Both the position numbers and the translations under genes were made by a program. From the NCBI GenBank assembly GCA_049515555.1, contig JBEKTY010000003.1, forward strand, positions 30,735 through 94,734: 64,000 nt of DNA. Reading direction: 5' to 3'. Positions 1-7,408 of the stretch are shown here, one piece after another. How positions within the stretch are numbered: position 1 is the stretch's first letter; each line of letters starts with the position of its first letter. Source of the DNA: JBEKTY01 sp049515555 (GTDB lineage Bacteria; Planctomycetota; Planctomycetia; Pirellulales; Thermoguttaceae). The notes below the pieces were generated by a model, which worked only from the letters and a program-made list of their open reading frames with translations, was not told the DNA's origin and searched no databases.

Positions 1-486
1 GACGGGCTGGGCTGTTTTCGTGTCGTACTCGCCGCCGCCGGTCCATTTGCCCGAGGCCGTGCGGACGCCGAGGATGGGGGAGACGTTGCCCGCGCGGCCG
101 TTGTTCAGCCTCACCGCGGTGTACTTGTTGGCCAGCACCAGAGTGCGGGCGTCCGTGGCAAGGCTCAGGTCCGCTGCGGTCGGGCCCTGCGCGTCGAGGT
201 CCGCCGTAAGGGTTGTGGAAGCGTCCTGGGCCAAGCGATCGATGATCGCCAGCAGGCGTACGCCGTCCGCCGTGGCGACGACCTGAGCCGGGATGGCGTT
301 GCCGTCCCGCTTTACCAGCACCTTGTCGGCCTTTACCCCCGGCAATTCCCACGTGATCGGCTCGCCGACCCACCCGCGGCCGAGATTGTCCTTGATCGTT
401 AGACTCCGCTGGGCGGCCAGACTGGGATTACCGGCTGCCAACAGGCAACCGCACAACCCTGCGCAAAGCAGCTTTGTAATCGGCAT
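1..486 (-). CDS. Partial secreted protein of unknown function (5' part only)
   Basis: This reading frame is open from an ATG at 486 to the left edge, so only the first 162 codons are present. An AGGAGA ribosome binding site lies about 8 nt upstream of the ATG. The first 25 residues form a signal peptide (start MPITKLLCAGLCGCLLAAG, cleavage likely after SLAAQ). The mature part looks all-beta, with segments such as LGRGWVGEPITWELPG and TAVRLNNGRAGNVSPILG, resembling the N-terminal beta-sandwich of large planctomycete secreted proteins. I do not recognise a family and assign no function. It follows the esterase gene on the same strand after 53 nt and is probably in the same transcript. Confidence 0.8.
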   Translation of the reverse strand, partial: MPITKLLCAGLCGCLLAAGNPSLAAQRSLTIKDNLGRGWVGEPITWELPGVKADKVLVKRDGNAIPAQVVATADGVRLLAIIDRLAQDASTTLTADLDAQGPTAADLSLATDARTLVLANKYTAVRLNNGRAGNVSPILGVRTASGKWTGGGEYDTKTAQPV

Positions 487-539
487 CTCGTTTCTCTCCT
501 GCGTGTCAAGAATCGTTGTCGGTCACGGATCTAGCGTGA

Positions 540-2312
540 TTACAGCGGGCTCCCATTTACTCTTGTCCAGGGCGAAAAAGCGCCCATGGTGTGGACCTTC
601 ACCTTGCGTTTCCATATTTTGTCTTTGCAAAAGGCGAAGAGGGTATCCATGTCCCGCCCGCCAAGACATACGCCCGTCACGCGGCTGCGGTCGGGCACCG
701 GCAGAATCACCTGGGTCGGGCCGTCGTCTGCACAAACCTGGATACCCCAGCGCGTGGCAACGAACATCTGGCCTTCCTTGGCGTAACAGACGGACTCGGT
801 GCCGGCGTCGTCTTCCCAATCGGCAACATGCAACCAGAAGAAACGCTCCTTATTGGCGAGCGTACCATCGGGATTGATCTGATAGCTGTAAACCCATTTC
901 GAATGCCCGTCGGCCACGGACAAGAGCCACTGGTCGGGCCGGTAGGCAAGCCCGGTAGCGAATTTCAAGCCCCAGTCGACCACAGCCTTCTTGCCGTCCT
1001 TGACAAACCACACCCTGCCTAAATCACCAGGCTTGTCGCCGGTGCTGGTGACGTAAAGGCCGCCGCCGGGCGTGGCGAGAATATATTGACCGCGAAGGCC
1101 ATCGACGACAAGACTGCCCTTGCCCGATGGGTCATAACTCATAATCTTCCCCGTTGTGCTCGAAACCGCGTAGAGTTGGCCGTCCGGGCCAAAGGAGAGA
1201 CTGCTGGCTTGACCGGCATCGGACAAAAATACTTTGACGTTGCCGTCGAGCCCGATGCGGCGAACCGTGTCGCCCAGGGCATCCACGAAGAACACCTCGC
1301 CGCCGGCGTTACACGCCGGACCCCGGGCGTCGTGGCAGCCCTGGGCAAGCACTTGCCATTTTTCACCGGGGAGGATAATGTCGCGTACCCGCGGCGCACT
1401 TGGCCCGGCCTGGACCGGCTGCGGCCAGTCTTTCCAAATGAAACTCATGGCCTCTCGAAAATAATCGTAGTAGCCGGCGACGTGCCCCCCGTTGATGATG
1501 CGGAAGAAGTAATCGTAGCCCGAAAAGCGCAGGGCTTTGTCCATTTCCTGATCGAGCAGGAACCAGTCTCCGGCACAGTTCTCCATATCCCGCGTGCCGG
1601 TGGTCAGATAGGCGCGGATCGGTTTGGCCTCGAACTTGCGGACCAGCGTGGGAAACTCATGACCGCCGCGAAAAGCGACGAAGCTGCCGCTGTTGGCATA
1701 CACGCGGCTGAATGCGTCGGGACGTTCCCAGGCCGCGTTGAAAGCCGTAATTCCGCCGCTGCTGCCGCCTGCGATACAACGATCGTTGCCGCTGGCGGAC
1801 AGCTTCAGGTCGAACTTCTTCGCCACGAAAGGCAAGAGCTCCTCAACCAGGAAGCGGACATTATTGTCGCCCATGCCATCGTACTCGAAACAGCGATTGC
1901 GCCGCCCCATGGCGCTATTCACGTTCGCCGGCAAGTCACCGGGCCTGACAAACACGCCGATGGTCACGGGCATCTCCTTGGTGGCAATCAGCGTTTCCAG
2001 GAGTGATTTCTCAACGGGGTTATAACCGTCGGTCTTGACATAGACGCAGGCGGGCTTGGATCCATCGTACTGGGCCGGGATGAAAACCGCGACATCCCGG
2101 ACGGTTCCCGGGAAAATGACGCTCTTGGAAAACGAACAACTCTTCGTCACGCCTTTGAGAACATCTTCCGGCTTGATGCTGGGTGCAATATAGGCCGGTG
2201 CGCCCCGCTCTTGTGCAAAAGAAGCACTTGTCACGGCGCTCGCACATAGAACCGCGATGAGGTGCACGATCCGCCTGGTGTTCATTCTGATCGGCAAGCC
2301 TGTCGTCTTCAT
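540..2312 (-). CDS. Secreted esterase (enterochelin-esterase-like) fused to an SMP-30/gluconolactonase-like beta-propeller
   Basis: This predicted 590-residue exported protein has two enzyme-like halves. After a signal peptide (residues 1-33, ending TSASFAQ), residues 50-290 match the alpha/beta-hydrolase esterase family of Fes/IroE type: the nucleophile elbow GGSSGG is near residue 180, followed by AAWERPDAFSRVYANSGSF and a late histidine in INGGHVAGYY. Residues 320-590 form a beta-propeller of gluconolactonase/SMP-30 type, with repeats such as FVDALGDTVRRIGLDGNVKV. Planctomycetes often fuse these two modules, so the likely role is hydrolysis of sugar esters or lactones outside the cytoplasm. 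The ATG at 2312 is preferred over 2378 and 2285 because it gives a clean signal peptide and has a GGTGGA motif upstream. The substrate is unknown. Confidence 0.8.
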   Translation of the reverse strand: MKTTGLPIRMNTRRIVHLIAVLCASAVTSASFAQERGAPAYIAPSIKPEDVLKGVTKSCSFSKSVIFPGTVRDVAVFIPAQYDGSKPACVYVKTDGYNPVEKSLLETLIATKEMPVTIGVFVRPGDLPANVNSAMGRRNRCFEYDGMGDNNVRFLVEELLPFVAKKFDLKLSASGNDRCIAGGSSGGITAFNAAWERPDAFSRVYANSGSFVAFRGGHEFPTLVRKFEAKPIRAYLTTGTRDMENCAGDWFLLDQEMDKALRFSGYDYFFRIINGGHVAGYYDYFREAMSFIWKDWPQPVQAGPSAPRVRDIILPGEKWQVLAQGCHDARGPACNAGGEVFFVDALGDTVRRIGLDGNVKVFLSDAGQASSLSFGPDGQLYAVSSTTGKIMSYDPSGKGSLVVDGLRGQYILATPGGGLYVTSTGDKPGDLGRVWFVKDGKKAVVDWGLKFATGLAYRPDQWLLSVADGHSKWVYSYQINPDGTLANKERFFWLHVADWEDDAGTESVCYAKEGQMFVATRWGIQVCADDGPTQVILPVPDRSRVTGVCLGGRDMDTLFAFCKDKIWKRKVKVHTMGAFSPWTRVNGSPL

Positions 2313-2341
2313 TGTTTCCACCATTTCTGCAACTGGATTAT

Positions 2342-2512
2342 TAACTGGAGTTTTTGCGAATTGGCGTGAGGACCGCAAAAGCGGTCGCCCTCTCCCTCCG
2401 GGAGAGGGCCGGGGTGAGGGGAACCTGCGTTGGGCACGAAAACTGGAGACGCATGATCCTCACCCATTTCCCCTCACCCTAGCCCTCTCCCGGAGGGAGA
2501 GGGGACCCGGCA
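2342..2512. repeat. Palindromic repeat, family A, copy 1 (~170 nt)
   Basis: The element carries inverted arms CCCTCTCCCTCCGGGAGAGG and CCTCTCCCGGAGGGAGAGG about 85 nt apart, each arm itself a hairpin. The same unit, including its less palindromic left flank beginning TAACTGGAGTT, recurs near 20.1 kb, so the whole 170 nt is one element. It sits between two same-strand genes. Repeats of this GGGAGAGGGCCGGGGTGAGGG type are widespread in bacterial genomes and resemble REP/BIME elements; no transposase is nearby. Confidence 0.9.
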
Positions 2513-2533
2513 GCCACTCGATCCCGGTTGTAC

Positions 2534-4000
2534 TCACTGAGCCTTCCCCACCAGTTGCGGCTCCTTGGTCGGCCCGAAACCCACGTTCGACTCGGCATTG
2601 CAGACCAGAACCTCGCCGGAGAACTGCAAGCGGACCGTGACGATAAAGGGCGTTTCGTAGAAGCAGAGCCGGGCGGTGAACGTGTCGGGGGCGGTCCACG
2701 CGCCGCTGGCGGCGACTGGTTGTTGGACCGGCCCGTCCCAGGCCACCCGCCCCTTCTGCCAGGCGCCGCGACCGCAGACCGTTCGTCGCTCGACGCCGTC
2801 CACTCGCATAAGGAGCGTCGCGCCGCCCTCCTTCCCATTGCTCTGGAGCGTGATCGCTTCCAGCTTCCGCTCGTTGGCTGGGAACACGTACCTCTTGCCC
2901 CACACGTTTGCGGCAGAGGCGGCGCCTTCTTGCGGCCGAAGCGACAGACTATTCAGCCTGTGTTCGAGTTCTTTCCTCGCCGCGTCATCCGGGGCCAGCG
3001 GCGACGGCTTCATACCCGGCAGCAGTTTGTCCCACACCAGGTCCAGGACGAACTGCATGTCCTTCACGCCGCTGGTGATGACGATCACCGCATCCTGCTG
3101 GGGCAACACGACGCAATACTGCCCGAACGCCCCGTCGCCCCGATAGGCGCCGTGACGACAGCGCCAGAACTGGTATCCGTAGCCCTGGTCCCAATCGCTC
3201 TTGGGGTTGCTGCCGTTGGCGGTCTGCCGGGCGGTGGCCGCCTCGATCCACGCCTGGGGAACAAGCTGCTTCCCCTGCCACAAGCCCTTCTGCAAATAGA
3301 GCTGGCCAAAGCGGGCAATGTCCTCGGTGCGGATGCTCAAGCCGAAACCACCGGTCGTGACGCCTTGCGGGCTGGTTTCCCAGGTGGGGTGCTCGATTCC
3401 CAGAGGCTCGAAGAGCCGCGGCCGGAGGTAATCCAAAACGGTCATGCCGGTCGCCTTCTGCACGATGGCCGAGAGCATGTACGTGGCCGAAGTGTTATAC
3501 AGGAAATGGGTGCCGGGCTTGAACGGGACGGGCTGCGCGAGGAAGGTCTTGGTCCAGGGCCGATCCGGCGTGCGCGGCGGCTCGCTGGCATGGCCCGTGG
3601 ACATGCGCAGCAGGTCGCTCACGCGCATCGCCTTGAGGTTGTTGCTCGGCTCGGAGGGGGCATCCTCGGGGAAGAACTTCAGCACCTCGTCGTCCAGGCT
3701 GAGCTTCCCCTCGGCGATGGCCAACCCGACGGCCGTGGACGTGAAGCTCTTGCTGAGCGAATACAGGGAGTGGGGGGCCTCGGCCTGGTACGGCGACCAC
3801 CAGCCTTCCGCCACCACGTGGCCGTGGCGCAGGAGCATGAAACTGTTCATCGACTCGACCGTCTTGTCGGCCGCCTCGACGAATGAGCGGACGGCCGAGG
3901 ACGAAACGCCCTGGGCCTCCGGGCTGCTGCGCGGCAGGGCCGCTCCCATGCAGATTGCGCTATTCAGGGCCAACAGTGCGGTAACGCAGAGAGTTTTCAT
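2534..4000 (-). CDS. Secreted serine hydrolase, class C beta-lactamase/esterase family
   Basis: The predicted product (488 residues) begins with a signal peptide (MKTLCVTALLALNSAICMGA). Residues 25-360 are a beta-lactamase class C/DD-peptidase-like serine hydrolase domain (Pfam Beta-lactamase): the nucleophile motif SLSK is near residue 80-85, and the Tyr motif lies in FLYNTSATYMLSAIVQKATG. The last ~110 residues form an extra beta-rich domain usual in planctomycete homologues. Such proteins act as esterases, D-amino-acid hydrolases or amidases; drug resistance should not be inferred. I chose the ATG at 4000 because the upstream in-frame extension is encoded by a palindromic repeat and a GGAAA-type site precedes this ATG. 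Confidence 0.85.
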   Translation of the reverse strand: MKTLCVTALLALNSAICMGAALPRSSPEAQGVSSSAVRSFVEAADKTVESMNSFMLLRHGHVVAEGWWSPYQAEAPHSLYSLSKSFTSTAVGLAIAEGKLSLDDEVLKFFPEDAPSEPSNNLKAMRVSDLLRMSTGHASEPPRTPDRPWTKTFLAQPVPFKPGTHFLYNTSATYMLSAIVQKATGMTVLDYLRPRLFEPLGIEHPTWETSPQGVTTGGFGLSIRTEDIARFGQLYLQKGLWQGKQLVPQAWIEAATARQTANGSNPKSDWDQGYGYQFWRCRHGAYRGDGAFGQYCVVLPQQDAVIVITSGVKDMQFVLDLVWDKLLPGMKPSPLAPDDAARKELEHRLNSLSLRPQEGAASAANVWGKRYVFPANERKLEAITLQSNGKEGGATLLMRVDGVERRTVCGRGAWQKGRVAWDGPVQQPVAASGAWTAPDTFTARLCFYETPFIVTVRLQFSGEVLVCNAESNVGFGPTKEPQLVGKAQ

Positions 4001-4060
4001 GCTTGTGATTTCCGGAAGATCGGGAATTGTGAAGACGCTGAGGGCCGGTCGGCAAATAAC

Positions 4061-4122
4061 TCCCGTATTCATCTCGCTCCGCGAGATGGCCCTTACTCTC
4101 CCGGAGCGAGAGGAGTACGGGA
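4061..4122. repeat. Double-hairpin repeat, family B, copy 1
   Basis: The unit has outer arms TCCCGTATTC and GAGTACGGGA enclosing two hairpins, ATCTCGCTCCGCGAGAT and CTCTCCCGGAGCGAGAG. It lies just upstream of the class C hydrolase gene. Two further copies with the same outer arms and paired hairpins occur near 10.5 and 14.2 kb, both inside coding sequence. Confidence 0.85.
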
Positions 4123-4843
4123 AATGCGGAACCAACTCTTCGGCCGGCGGCCGGTACACACCTTGCCGAGCCGGCAGCCGGAGGCCCATTCTACCACGAG
4201 CGGCCGCCGGTTGGAACTCACCCGTGCCGGCGTGCGCGGCAAATATTTCTGGCGGCGAGGCTCGCGCCCGTTCAGCGGGTGGTTTTCCGCCCGGCGTTTA
4301 CCCTGCGTTCACGCCGATCTTATGGCCGCCCATCGCGAACGGCCATCCCGGCGGGATGGTAGCTATTAGCCGGTGGTTGAGGAGCGCGAGCGACGACACC
4401 ACCGGTTCAGAGCCCTCGCAAGCGATGCGACCCCGGTTGGGGTCGAAGCGATCTCCGGCTGCGACCCCTTCCGGGGTCGGCAATTCACCAATCCGCGGAC
4501 CCCGGGTGCGCTGCCGCGACCCGGGGCTACTATCTTGGAACCCTGCCGGGTTCCCCGGGCACCCCAGCGATTCCAACCGTTACCAGCAAAGCTTGCCGCG
4601 CACCTGCCGACTGCCGGCCGGGCCGGAACCGCCACCTTGGTTCGACAACTCGCCGACCCGGACGGCGCTGCAAGCTACGTCGGCAGCCCCTGGGAGCTCG
4701 ACTTTGAAACCCCGTTAGGATTCAGGGAGCTGGCTCAAGGAAACGAGAGTCGAGCTGCGCGTTGTACCGAATCCGCTTGATGGAGGGCATGGGAAGGGAA
4801 GAGCAGGATTGCCGGATAGTCGATGGTCGTCTAGTGGTATTTG
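4123..4843. other. Gene-free stretch with GC-rich hairpins
   Basis: I find no convincing coding frame here. The frames open across it have no family resemblance and are built on palindromes. Apart from the hairpin cluster listed separately, nothing functional is recognisable. The stretch lies upstream of the class C hydrolase gene and downstream of the PEP-CTERM gene, both on the minus strand. Confidence 0.6.
4427..4525. repeat. Cluster of short GC-rich hairpins
   Basis: Three inverted repeats follow each other: CGACCCCGGTTGGGGTCG (4427-4444), CGACCCCTTCCGGGGTCG (4461-4478) and an ACCCCGGGT...ACCCGGGGC pair (4498-4525). The first two share their arms and differ mainly in the loop. The series continues with GAACCCTGCCGGGTTC. 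This looks like another intergenic REP-like family. Confidence 0.7.
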
Positions 4844-6172
4844 TTAGGCCGCTCGCCTCGCCGCTCGCCTTCGCCGCCAGGAAACATAAGTGGCAAGGCC
4901 AATCGCCCCGACACTGAGCAGTGCGAAGGTGGAGGGCTCGGGTGTGGGAAGGGTCACGGCGAAGACCGTTCCGTCGCCGCTGGCGGCGTCCGATTCGGTC
5001 GTCCCGTAGAGGGTTGAGCCGATGAGCGTCAAATCGCCACCTGGCCCAGCACCATTGCTGCCGCTGAACGAGACCAAGTCCGCGGGCGTGCCGCCGCCCA
5101 CGGGGATGCTGAAAACCGTGCCGAACCCGCCGGCACCGCCCCTATATGTCGTCCCGTATAGGGTTGTGCCGTCAGCGCTGAGCGTCAAACTGCCAAGCGG
5201 GTCAGAACCATCACTGCCGTTGAACGAGCCTAAGCTCGTAGGCGTGGCGCCGCCCACGGGGATGCTGAAAACGTTGCCGTTGGGGCTCGCGCCACCCTGG
5301 GAGGTCGTCCCGTAGAAGGTTGATCCGTCGGCGCTGAGCGTCAAACTGCCACTGGGGCCACAACCATTGAGTATGCTGAACGAGCCCAGGTTCGCAGGCG
5401 TGCCACCGCCCACGGGGATGCTGAAAACGTTGCCCGAGTCATAGACGCCGCTCCGAAAGGTCGTTCCGTAGAAGGTTGATCCGTCAGCGCTGAGCGTCAA
5501 ACTGCCACGGGGGCTAAAACCATTGTCGCCGTTGAACGAGGCCAAGTCCGTAGGCGTGCCGCCGCCCACGGGGATGCTGAAGACCGTGCCGTACCCGATG
5601 CCACCGAGCCCGCTCCCATAGCTGGTCGTCCCGTACAGGGTTGAGCCGATGAGCGTCAAACTGCCACAGGGGTAGTAGCCATTGCCGCTGTCGCTGAACG
5701 AGCCCAAGGCCGTGGGCGTGCCGCCGCCCACCGGGATGCCAAAAACCGTGCCGTCGTTGTTGCTGGCACCGCCGTAATAGGTCGTCCCGTAGAGGGTTGA
5801 ACCGTCAGCGCTGACCGTCAAACTGCCACGGGGGCTAGCGCCGTTGCTGCCGTTGAACGAGCCCAGGGCCGTGGGCGTGCCACCGCCCAGCGGGATGCTG
5901 AACACCGTGCCACTGCCGCTGGCGCCGCCCTGGGAGGTCGTCCCGTATAGGGTTGTGCCGTCAGCGCTGAGCGTCAAGCCGCCAAGCGGCTCAGAACCAT
6001 TACTGCCGTTGAACAAGCCCAAGGTCGTAAAGGTCTGGGCACCGGCCGGGCCTGACGCCGTTGCCAGGAGGATCACTGTAGCGAGATTTGTCACCAGGCC
6101 AATTCTGTGGTGACAGCCCAATCGTTCTCGACAAAAACGAAAAGCCAAGGCACCTACGACCAAGTTAGCCAT
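4844..6172 (-). CDS. PEP-CTERM protein with seven YGTT-type (TIGR03803-like) repeats
   Basis: This 442-residue exported protein has an N-terminal signal segment ending ATASGPAGAQTF, then seven tandem units of about 55 residues, each with a YGTT core followed by a GTVFSIPVGGGTPT-like strand. These match the repeat modelled as TIGR03803 in Verrucomicrobia and relatives. The C-terminus is a complete sorting tail: PEPST, a hydrophobic stretch (FALLSVGAIGLATYV) and an arginine-rich end (WRRRRAARRAA). It implies exosortase processing elsewhere in the genome; no exosortase gene is in the window. An AGGGAG site precedes the ATG. Its role is probably a cell-surface or extracellular matrix protein; the ligand is unknown. 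Confidence 0.9.
   Translation of the reverse strand: MANLVVGALAFRFCRERLGCHHRIGLVTNLATVILLATASGPAGAQTFTTLGLFNGSNGSEPLGGLTLSADGTTLYGTTSQGGASGSGTVFSIPLGGGTPTALGSFNGSNGASPRGSLTVSADGSTLYGTTYYGGASNNDGTVFGIPVGGGTPTALGSFSDSGNGYYPCGSLTLIGSTLYGTTSYGSGLGGIGYGTVFSIPVGGGTPTDLASFNGDNGFSPRGSLTLSADGSTFYGTTFRSGVYDSGNVFSIPVGGGTPANLGSFSILNGCGPSGSLTLSADGSTFYGTTSQGGASPNGNVFSIPVGGATPTSLGSFNGSDGSDPLGSLTLSADGTTLYGTTYRGGAGGFGTVFSIPVGGGTPADLVSFSGSNGAGPGGDLTLIGSTLYGTTESDAASGDGTVFAVTLPTPEPSTFALLSVGAIGLATYVSWRRRRAARRAA
4990..6005 (-). repeat. Seven tandem coding repeats of the PEP-CTERM protein
   Basis: Units of about 150-170 nt are also similar at DNA level; for example the segments encoding GGGTPT recur as near-identical stretches around 5095, 5245, 5410, 5570, 5725 and 5880. 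The DNA similarity suggests recent unit duplication or gene conversion. Boundaries are approximate. Confidence 0.75.
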
Positions 6173-6617
6173 ATCACAACTCCCTCTAAACCTGCAACGC
6201 TACAACGGCACAACACCCCCACCGCACAGCAGACAGGGAAGTAGCCGACAGGATGCGAGCCGCTACAAAAACCGCACCCCGGGCGTCCTGACACGATCCA
6301 GGGAACGGTTTCGCCTTCGGCGTAGGATCTGCTACCTTCTCGCCGCAAGGGCGGTGGGGATATTTCCGACATTTAGTATGATCTCCCCAAATCTGGTGTC
6401 AATAGTCCCGCCCGCCTGGGAAAACGGTTCCTTCCCGCGTTTCCTGACTCTGTCGGGTGGTTTTTCGGACAAATTGAGGCCCATAAGATGGGTTCGCGGT
6501 GCCACGGCTGTCGGCGATCCTGCTTGGCGGGCTCGCCTTTCCTCGCCGCACTCGTGGGAGAATCGGCCTGCCCGATCCCTAGATACTGGTAGGTTGTCCG
6601 TCAGCGCGTCACAGGCC
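6173..6617. other. Intergenic stretch between divergent genes
   Basis: The stretch holds the promoter region of the PEP-CTERM gene (read leftwards) and whatever precedes the endonuclease-like gene (read rightwards). The frame of the endonuclease-like gene stays open back to 6354, but that extension has no domain resemblance and I treat it as non-coding. No RNA gene or clear terminator was seen. Confidence 0.5.
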
Positions 6618-6986
6618 GTGTCGCCTGAGAGGGAAGGAGTTGCGCGTGCGCGAAGCGCAAGCGAGGCATTCCTGTATCGTCGGCTTGAGACGCTGCCGGA
6701 AGCCGCCGGGCTGTTCCGCCTCAACGTCCGGTTGCCGATTCCCTTTGACGGGTGGGGGCAAATGGAAGTGGATTTGCTGTGGGCCGATGGTCGCGTCGCC
6801 ATCGAACTCGATGGCAGGCAGCATCTGGACAATGCGGAAGCCTACCGTCGCGACCGGCGCAAAGACGTTCTGTTGCAGGAAAATGGTTACTTCGTGCTGC
6901 GGTTTCTCGCCGAAGACGTAGGCAAGCACCTGGATACGGTGCTCGACGCAATCCTACGAACTCTGTCGCAGCGCCGGAGGAGCTAG
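6618..6986 (+). CDS. DUF559/VSR-like endonuclease-domain protein
   Basis: The product (about 122 residues) matches the DUF559 family, which has the PD-(D/E)XK fold of very-short-patch-repair endonucleases. The candidate active-site strand reads MEVDLLWADGRVAIELDGRQ, followed by the typical AYRRDRRKDVLLQENGYFVL and LRFLAEDV. Members are small and often orphan; a role in DNA repair or mobile-element biology is a guess. The start is uncertain: GTG at 6618 has no good ribosome binding site, and the frame remains open to 6354. The stop codon shares CTAG with the stop of the convergent gene to its right. Confidence 0.7.
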   Translation: MSPEREGVARARSASEAFLYRRLETLPEAAGLFRLNVRLPIPFDGWGQMEVDLLWADGRVAIELDGRQHLDNAEAYRRDRRKDVLLQENGYFVLRFLAEDVGKHLDTVLDAILRTLSQRRRS

Positions 6987-7366
6987 ACGACCTTCAGTCG
7001 CAGCGCCGACCAGTCCTCGTCCACCGAGATCATGGCCACCGCCTGCAAGCCGATCGTAGCGGCGTAGGCGGCGATGCTGTCGCGGTTAATGTCCAACTTG
7101 TGCTTTGAGGTCCCCTTGTGATACGTAACCCACAACGGTCCCTTGGAGCCCAGCAGAGGCTTCAGGCGGGGCAACTGCTCTTCGAGATCCTTCCGCGAAG
7201 CGACGAAAACCTGGATCAGGTCCACCGCCGCGGCGGGTTCTTTCAGGAGCGTCACATCCTTGGGAATCTCTCCGAGCAAGGCCCGGTAGCCTTTCGGCTG
7301 GTTCACCAGCAGGATCTTCTGTCCCGGCCTGACCAGGAGTTTTTCGGCGACGCTCTTGTCCGACAT
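6983..7366 (-). CDS. Small conserved cytosolic protein (possibly DUF3052-like)
   Basis: This 127-residue protein has no signal peptide or membrane segment. It starts MSDKSVAEKLLVRPGQKILL and contains conserved blocks (YRALLGEIPKDVTLL, LWVTYHKGTSKHKLDINRDS, SVDEDWSALRLKVV). These resemble a widespread small family annotated as DUF3052 or hypothetical, with a shortened Rossmann-like, methyltransferase-type appearance but no visible cofactor motif. An AAAGGGAA ribosome binding site lies about 10 nt upstream. Its function is unknown. It is one of the few clearly cytosolic products in this part of the window. Confidence 0.75.
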   Translation of the reverse strand: MSDKSVAEKLLVRPGQKILLVNQPKGYRALLGEIPKDVTLLKEPAAAVDLIQVFVASRKDLEEQLPRLKPLLGSKGPLWVTYHKGTSKHKLDINRDSIAAYAATIGLQAVAMISVDEDWSALRLKVV

Positions 7367-7408
7367 GCGTTGGTTCCCTTTGTCGGGTTGTACTCTGGTT
7401 CCATGAGG

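Noticed and set aside
2534..4000. A beta-lactam resistance gene
   Set aside because: The class C fold family includes many esterases and peptidases; the extra C-terminal domain and neighbours favour a hydrolase of another kind.
4373..4780. A 135-codon plus-strand frame
   Set aside because: It is composed of the GC-rich hairpin cluster and has no ribosome binding site or protein resemblance.
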